A stretch of DNA of 10,198 nucleotides. Source: Rhodobacterales bacterium UBA3089. Lineage in GTDB: Bacteria > Pseudomonadota > Alphaproteobacteria > Rhodobacterales > Rhodobacteraceae. Positions within the stretch are counted from its first letter, which is position 1. Each line of letters opens with the position of its first letter. Location: the NCBI GenBank assembly GCA_002367255.1, contig DFBD01000024.1:1-10198 (forward strand), in the 5' to 3' direction. Under the pieces are notes generated by a model. It had not been told where the DNA came from and made no database searches. It was given only the letters and a program-made list of their open reading frames with translations. Below are positions 7,391-10,198 of the stretch, piece after piece. Made by a program: the position numbers and the translations under genes.

Positions 7391-7477
7391 CGTGGGCTGT
7401 TAAAATAGGTAAATTTTCGCCTAATTCGACGCCTGTATGCGTAAATGCGTCGGTGGCGGACCTTGCCAGATAACGGC

Positions 7478-7483
7478 TATAAT
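7478..7483 (+). promoter_or_regulatory. -10 element of the folB promoter
   Basis: A perfect TATAAT lies 32 bp before the folB ATG, predicting a transcript start near 7490 and a leader of about 26 nt. At 17 bp upstream the -35 hexamer is GGCGGA (7455-7460), a poor match, so either an activator helps or the real -35 is atypical. TTGCCA (7463-7468) is too close to serve as the -35. Confidence 0.55.
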
Positions 7484-7501
7484 TCTATCACAGGCAAAAG
7501 C

Positions 7502-7508
7502 GAGGGGG
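7502..7508 (+). promoter_or_regulatory. Ribosome binding site setting the folB start
   Basis: GAGGGGG lies 7 nt before the ATG at 7516. An in-frame TTG at 7510 would add two residues but sits only 1 nt from this site, so the ATG is preferred. Confidence 0.7.
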
Positions 7509-7515
7509 TTTGCTT

Positions 7516-8460
7516 ATGGATGAAACATCGATTGCATTTGAGTTGCCGCATGTGCGGGCGGCCGCAACTGGCGGGCCGGATCCGTTGGACCGGATTTCTG
7601 TGCGGGACTACCTGCGCGAAGTCGAAATCGGTGCATTTCAGGCCGAGCGCGGCGTAACCCAGCGCATTCGTTTTAATGTGGTGCTAGAGGTTGCGGGGAC
7701 AACGGCGGCGCAAAGTGATGATGTGGACAAGGTGATTTCCTATGACACCATCGTCGAGGCAATCGAGTTGCAGCTTTCAACCGAGCGTATCAACCTGCTG
7801 GAAACCCTCGCCGAACGCATTGCAGAACGCTGCCTTGAAGACCGCCGCGTCGTGCGCGCCTTTGTGCGGATCGAGAAGCTGGACCGTATTCCGGGTACGT
7901 TGGGTATTGAAATAGTGCGGGCGCAAACTGGCGAGGATGCCCAGAAAATCCGCCCTGTTGAAGCTGTTGAAGTGGTGGATGAAACGCCGCATCCGTTGGT
8001 GGTGTATCTGTCGAACGAGGTGCTGCACGGCTCGCATTTGCCCGCATGGCTGGACGAGATTGCGGGGCATGATACGCCTGCGGTGATCTGTGTGGAGAAA
8101 ACGCTTGAGGTTGCAGCACACGCGCGGCACCCCATGGCGGATCGCCGGATCGGGCTGTTGTCAATCGAACAAAACGCGTGGGTTCTGGCCGGCATGGACA
8201 AGCGGTGTGTCGTGGTGGACAGCCGCACCGAAATGGACTGGGCGATGAAGCATGGGCAGTTGTCCGTTTGGGCTCCGTCCAAGATCGTGCTGGATTCGGT
8301 TGAACAGCCGGAGGCCGACGCCGAAACGCCGGAAGCCTTGGCGATGTGGTTTGCGGAACAGTTCGCGGCCTCCAAGCTGGTGATCGTTGGCGGGCGCGGG
8401 GATTTACAATGTGACGGGCTTGAGATTTCGGTTTTGGAAGCGGATACGCCAGATATTTAG
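7516..8460 (+). CDS. folB: Dihydroneopterin aldolase with C-terminal amino-acid-kinase-like domain
   Basis: The protein has 314 residues, against about 120 for a plain FolB. Residues about 24-136 are the aldolase, which cleaves dihydroneopterin to 6-hydroxymethyl-dihydropterin and glycolaldehyde in folate synthesis: EIGAFQAERGVTQRIRFNV (37-55), DKVISYDTIV (71-80) with Tyr76, LLETLAERIAERC (94-106) with Glu96, and RIEKLDRIPG with Lys121 as the likely catalytic lysine. A linker (about 137-158) leads to a second domain (159-308) with VVYLSNEVL, LPAWLDEIAG, LLSIEQNAWVLAG, LSVWAPSKIVLD, and TPEALAMWFAEQFAASKLVIVGG. That order resembles the amino-acid kinase (uridylate kinase-like) fold, but the glycine-rich phosphate loops are not recognisable. 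The fold is inferred. I recall long FolB proteins of this kind in Rhodobacterales. folP follows after 115 bp. Confidence 0.9.
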   Translation: MDETSIAFELPHVRAAATGGPDPLDRISVRDYLREVEIGAFQAERGVTQRIRFNVVLEVAGTTAAQSDDVDKVISYDTIVEAIELQLSTERINLLETLAERIAERCLEDRRVVRAFVRIEKLDRIPGTLGIEIVRAQTGEDAQKIRPVEAVEVVDETPHPLVVYLSNEVLHGSHLPAWLDEIAGHDTPAVICVEKTLEVAAHARHPMADRRIGLLSIEQNAWVLAGMDKRCVVVDSRTEMDWAMKHGQLSVWAPSKIVLDSVEQPEADAETPEALAMWFAEQFAASKLVIVGGRGDLQCDGLEISVLEADTPDI

Positions 8461-8492
8461 TCGATAAGAGGTTGAATACCTACGAAAAAAAG

Positions 8493-8534
8493 CCCTGCTT
8501 CGTTAAACCATTAAACTAGTTTAATGAGGCAGGG
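8493..8534. repeat. Stem-loop with inner palindrome between folB and folP
   Basis: Bases 8493-8508 pair with 8519-8534 in a 16-bp stem including two G-U pairs, around a 10-nt loop. The inside holds a perfect 14-bp palindrome, TTAAACTAGTTTAA (8511-8524), and TTAAAC occurs twice directly (8503, 8511) plus once inverted (8519). Seven A residues (8485-8491) lie just before it, while only TTT follows. It therefore looks more like a minus-strand than a plus-strand intrinsic terminator, yet no minus-strand gene lies to its right. It could be a weak terminator or attenuator, an RNA-processing hairpin, or a protein site. Confidence 0.6.
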
Positions 8535-8564
8535 AATTTCGACCGCCCAAGTCGGTTCCCAGAC

Positions 8565-8568
8565 GGAG
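8565..8568 (+). promoter_or_regulatory. Ribosome binding site setting the folP start
   Basis: GGAG lies 7 nt before the ATG at 8576. The next in-frame ATG beside the catalytic core (8783) has no comparable site, so the long N-terminus is favoured. Confidence 0.6.
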
Positions 8569-8575
8569 CAAGCAA

Positions 8576-9583
8576 ATGCCAACCATATATTTTCGACCGC
8601 TCGTTCAAAGTGACAGATGCAAGCCAAGCGGCGCTTTACCTGTGGCTGGCGGTCACCTGTGGTTCACGCACGTGGAACGAATTTCGCGAAACGCCTCGTC
8701 GGAAATTATTCCAGCGTCGGAAATTCCTGCGGCGGTTCTTACAAACCTGACCACCCCGCGTCCCCCGATCTGCGGGATTGATATGCGGAAACCCTCGATC
8801 ATGGGAATCTTGAATGCGACGCCCGATAGTTTTTCCGATGGTGGGCAGCATTATGCATTTGACGATGCGGTTAGCGGTGCGCAGGCGCTGATTGCGGCGG
8901 GGGCTGACATGATTGACATCGGCGGAGAGTCCACGCGCCCCGGTGCGGATTTCGTGGATGCTGCGGAAGAAGCCCGCCGGACAACCCCCGTGATAGCAGC
9001 GTTGCGAGCGGCGGGCACTGACACACGGCTTTCAATCGACACGAGGAAGGCGAGCGTGGCGAGGGCCGCACTTGAAGCGGGAGCGGTGCTTTTTAACGAT
9101 GTCACGGCGTTGTCGTATGACGCCGACAGTTTGGCCACGGCAGCCGACCTGAACGCCAGTGTTTGCATTATGCACGCGGCCGGTGACCCTAAAACCATGC
9201 AGGACAAGCCGGAATACGACAACGTGCTGCTGGATGTTTACGATTATCTTGAAGGGCGTATTCAGGCGTGCGAAGCGGCTGGTATTTTGCGTGCCAAAAT
9301 CATGATCGACGTTGGCATCGGCTTTGGCAAAACCCAAGCCCACAACCTTGAACTGCTGCGTGGCATCGCCCTGTTTCACGGTCTTGGCTGCCCGATCCTT
9401 CTAGGTGTCTCGCGCAAACGATTCATCGGAACCATCGGCGGTGCGCCGAATGCCACCGAGCGCGTGGCCGGTTCTATCGCTGTTGGGTTGAATGCCTTAA
9501 ACCAAGGGGTGCAGATGCTGCGGGTTCATGATATTGCTGAAACGAAACAGGCAATTGCGCTGAACGCGGCGCTTACGAATTAA
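8576..9583 (+). CDS. folP: Dihydropteroate synthase with N-terminal extension
   Basis: The protein has 335 residues. It joins hydroxymethyl-dihydropterin diphosphate to p-aminobenzoate, giving dihydropteroate; this is the sulfonamide target. The TIM-barrel core runs from about residue 74: [15 protein letters not shown] (76-90), [14 protein letters not shown] (111-124), [12 protein letters not shown] (151-162), LFNDVTAL (172-179), [12 protein letters not shown] (198-209), [13 protein letters not shown] (245-257), [11 protein letters not shown] (275-285), and RVAGSIA with VHDI near the end. The usual DPG is DVG here, keeping the Asp. The first 70 residues precede the core and include [19 protein letters not shown] and VERISR. 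I recall a similar extension in other Rhodobacterales, and the ribosome site supports it. A start at Met70 (8783) would give 266 residues. glmM follows after 13 bp, so they are probably co-transcribed. Confidence 0.94.
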   Translation: MPTIYFRPLVQSDRCKPSGALPVAGGHLWFTHVERISRNASSEIIPASEIPAAVLTNLTTPRPPICGIDMRKPSIMGILNATPDSFSDGGQHYAFDDAVSGAQALIAAGADMIDIGGESTRPGADFVDAAEEARRTTPVIAALRAAGTDTRLSIDTRKASVARAALEAGAVLFNDVTALSYDADSLATAADLNASVCIMHAAGDPKTMQDKPEYDNVLLDVYDYLEGRIQACEAAGILRAKIMIDVGIGFGKTQAHNLELLRGIALFHGLGCPILLGVSRKRFIGTIGGAPNATERVAGSIAVGLNALNQGVQMLRVHDIAETKQAIALNAALTN

Positions 9584-9596
9584 GGTTAACACATTT

Positions 9597-10198
9597 ATGG
9601 CACGTAAATACTTCGGCACAGACGGCATTCGCGGCGAGGCTAACACTTTCCCTATGACCGCCGAACTGGCGCTGCAACTAGGCATCGCAACGGGGCGGTA
9701 TTTTCGCAAAACCACGGATAAGCCACGGGTTGTGATTGGCAAAGACACGCGGCGTTCGGGCTATATGCTGGAAAATGCGCTGAGCGCGGGGTTCAATTCC
9801 GTTGGCATGGATGTGTTGCGCCTTGGCCCTGTGCCGACACCGGCGGTGGGCATGTTGACGCGGTCTATGCGGGCAGACCTTGGGGTGATGATCTCGGCTT
9901 CGCACAACCCTTTCAAGGATAACGGCATCAAGTTCTTCGGGCCGGATGGTTTCAAACTGTCGGACGAAGCCGAGATAGCTATCGAGGATATGCTGGAAGA
10001 TGGCGGGCTTAAGCTGGCAGAATCCGAAAATATCGGACGTGCAACGCAGATTGACGACGCGCGCGGGCGGTATCTGGAATTCGCAAAGACGACAATCCCG
10101 CGTCGCACGAAGCTGGACGGGCTGAAGATTGTCGTCGATTGTGCAAATGGCGCAGCTTATAAAGTAGCACCCGAGGCTTTGTGGGAACTCGGCGCCGA
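9597..10198 (+). CDS. glmM: Phosphoglucosamine mutase, N-terminal part (partial)
   Basis: The window holds the first 200 codons of about 445. GlmM converts glucosamine-6-phosphate to glucosamine-1-phosphate on the way to UDP-GlcNAc for peptidoglycan and LPS. Visible motifs are [11 protein letters not shown] (3-13), [11 protein letters not shown] (45-55), GPVPTPAVG (77-85), and [18 protein letters not shown] (98-115). Ser102 is the phosphorylated catalytic serine, at the same number as in E. coli. DCANGAAY comes just before the edge. The sugar-binding and metal-binding domains lie beyond the window. AAGG (9582-9585) is about 11 nt upstream, rather far, so reinitiation after folP may help. Sitting next to folP is a common arrangement in bacteria. 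Confidence 0.96.
   Translation, partial: MARKYFGTDGIRGEANTFPMTAELALQLGIATGRYFRKTTDKPRVVIGKDTRRSGYMLENALSAGFNSVGMDVLRLGPVPTPAVGMLTRSMRADLGVMISASHNPFKDNGIKFFGPDGFKLSDEAEIAIEDMLEDGGLKLAESENIGRATQIDDARGRYLEFAKTTIPRRTKLDGLKIVVDCANGAAYKVAPEALWELGA

Noticed and set aside
7454..7466. Sigma-54 promoter (GG...GC) before folB
   Set aside because: GG and GC are separated by 8 bases instead of the required 10, and a good TATAAT box lies just downstream.
7740..8375. Antisense frame of about 211 codons opposite folB
   Set aside because: Serine/arginine/alanine-rich translation typical of a shadow frame, no ribosome site, contained within folB.
8503..8524. CtrA-type box (TTAA-N7-TTAA) in the folB-folP gap
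   Set aside because: TTAA copies are spaced by 4 and 6 bases, not 7, and are explained by the palindrome and hairpin.

Overview
The window reads as a chromosomal housekeeping segment from an alphaproteobacterium, most likely Rhodobacterales (roseobacter/Rhodobacter group). Grounds: moderately high GC; the order glyQ, small membrane protein, glyS, PPDK-like gene, SleB-type hydrolase; a dihydroneopterin aldolase with a long C-terminal extension; a dihydropteroate synthase with a roughly 70-residue N-terminal extension; and folB, folP, glmM in sequence. The lineage is inferred from remembered family features and gene order, not from a search. No mobile element, CRISPR array, tRNA or rRNA was found, and there is no sign of recent transfer.

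Left block (1-5546, plus strand). The 3' end of glyQ overlaps by 4 bp a 146-residue membrane-anchored protein of unknown function (resembling DUF6446). Two bases later comes glyS, so this protein sits inside the glycyl-tRNA synthetase alpha/beta operon and is probably translationally coupled to it. After 70 bp carrying a possible PhaR-like operator comes an 860-residue PPDK-family protein. Its phospho-histidine domain and its PEP/pyruvate domain look intact, but several ATP-grasp active-site residues are replaced. A GC-rich hairpin follows its stop.

Middle block (5547-7287). A 259-bp stretch leads to an exported SleB-type cell-wall hydrolase on the plus strand. It converges, with a 3-bp gap, on a secreted CAP/SCP-domain protein on the minus strand.

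Right block (7288-10198). A 228-bp divergent intergenic region holds a clear TATAAT box for folB. FolB is a two-part protein: an aldolase domain plus a C-terminal domain that resembles a degenerate amino-acid-kinase fold. A 16-bp stem-loop with an inner 14-bp palindrome separates folB from folP. Thirteen bases after folP comes glmM, cut off by the right edge. FolB and FolP act in tetrahydrofolate synthesis, and GlmM makes glucosamine-1-phosphate for peptidoglycan and LPS.

I see no undescribed multi-gene system. The points most worth a second look are the split conservation of the PPDK-like protein, the FolB C-terminal domain, the possible PhaR-like operator, the folB-folP palindromic hairpin, and the unknown membrane protein embedded in the glycyl-tRNA synthetase operon.
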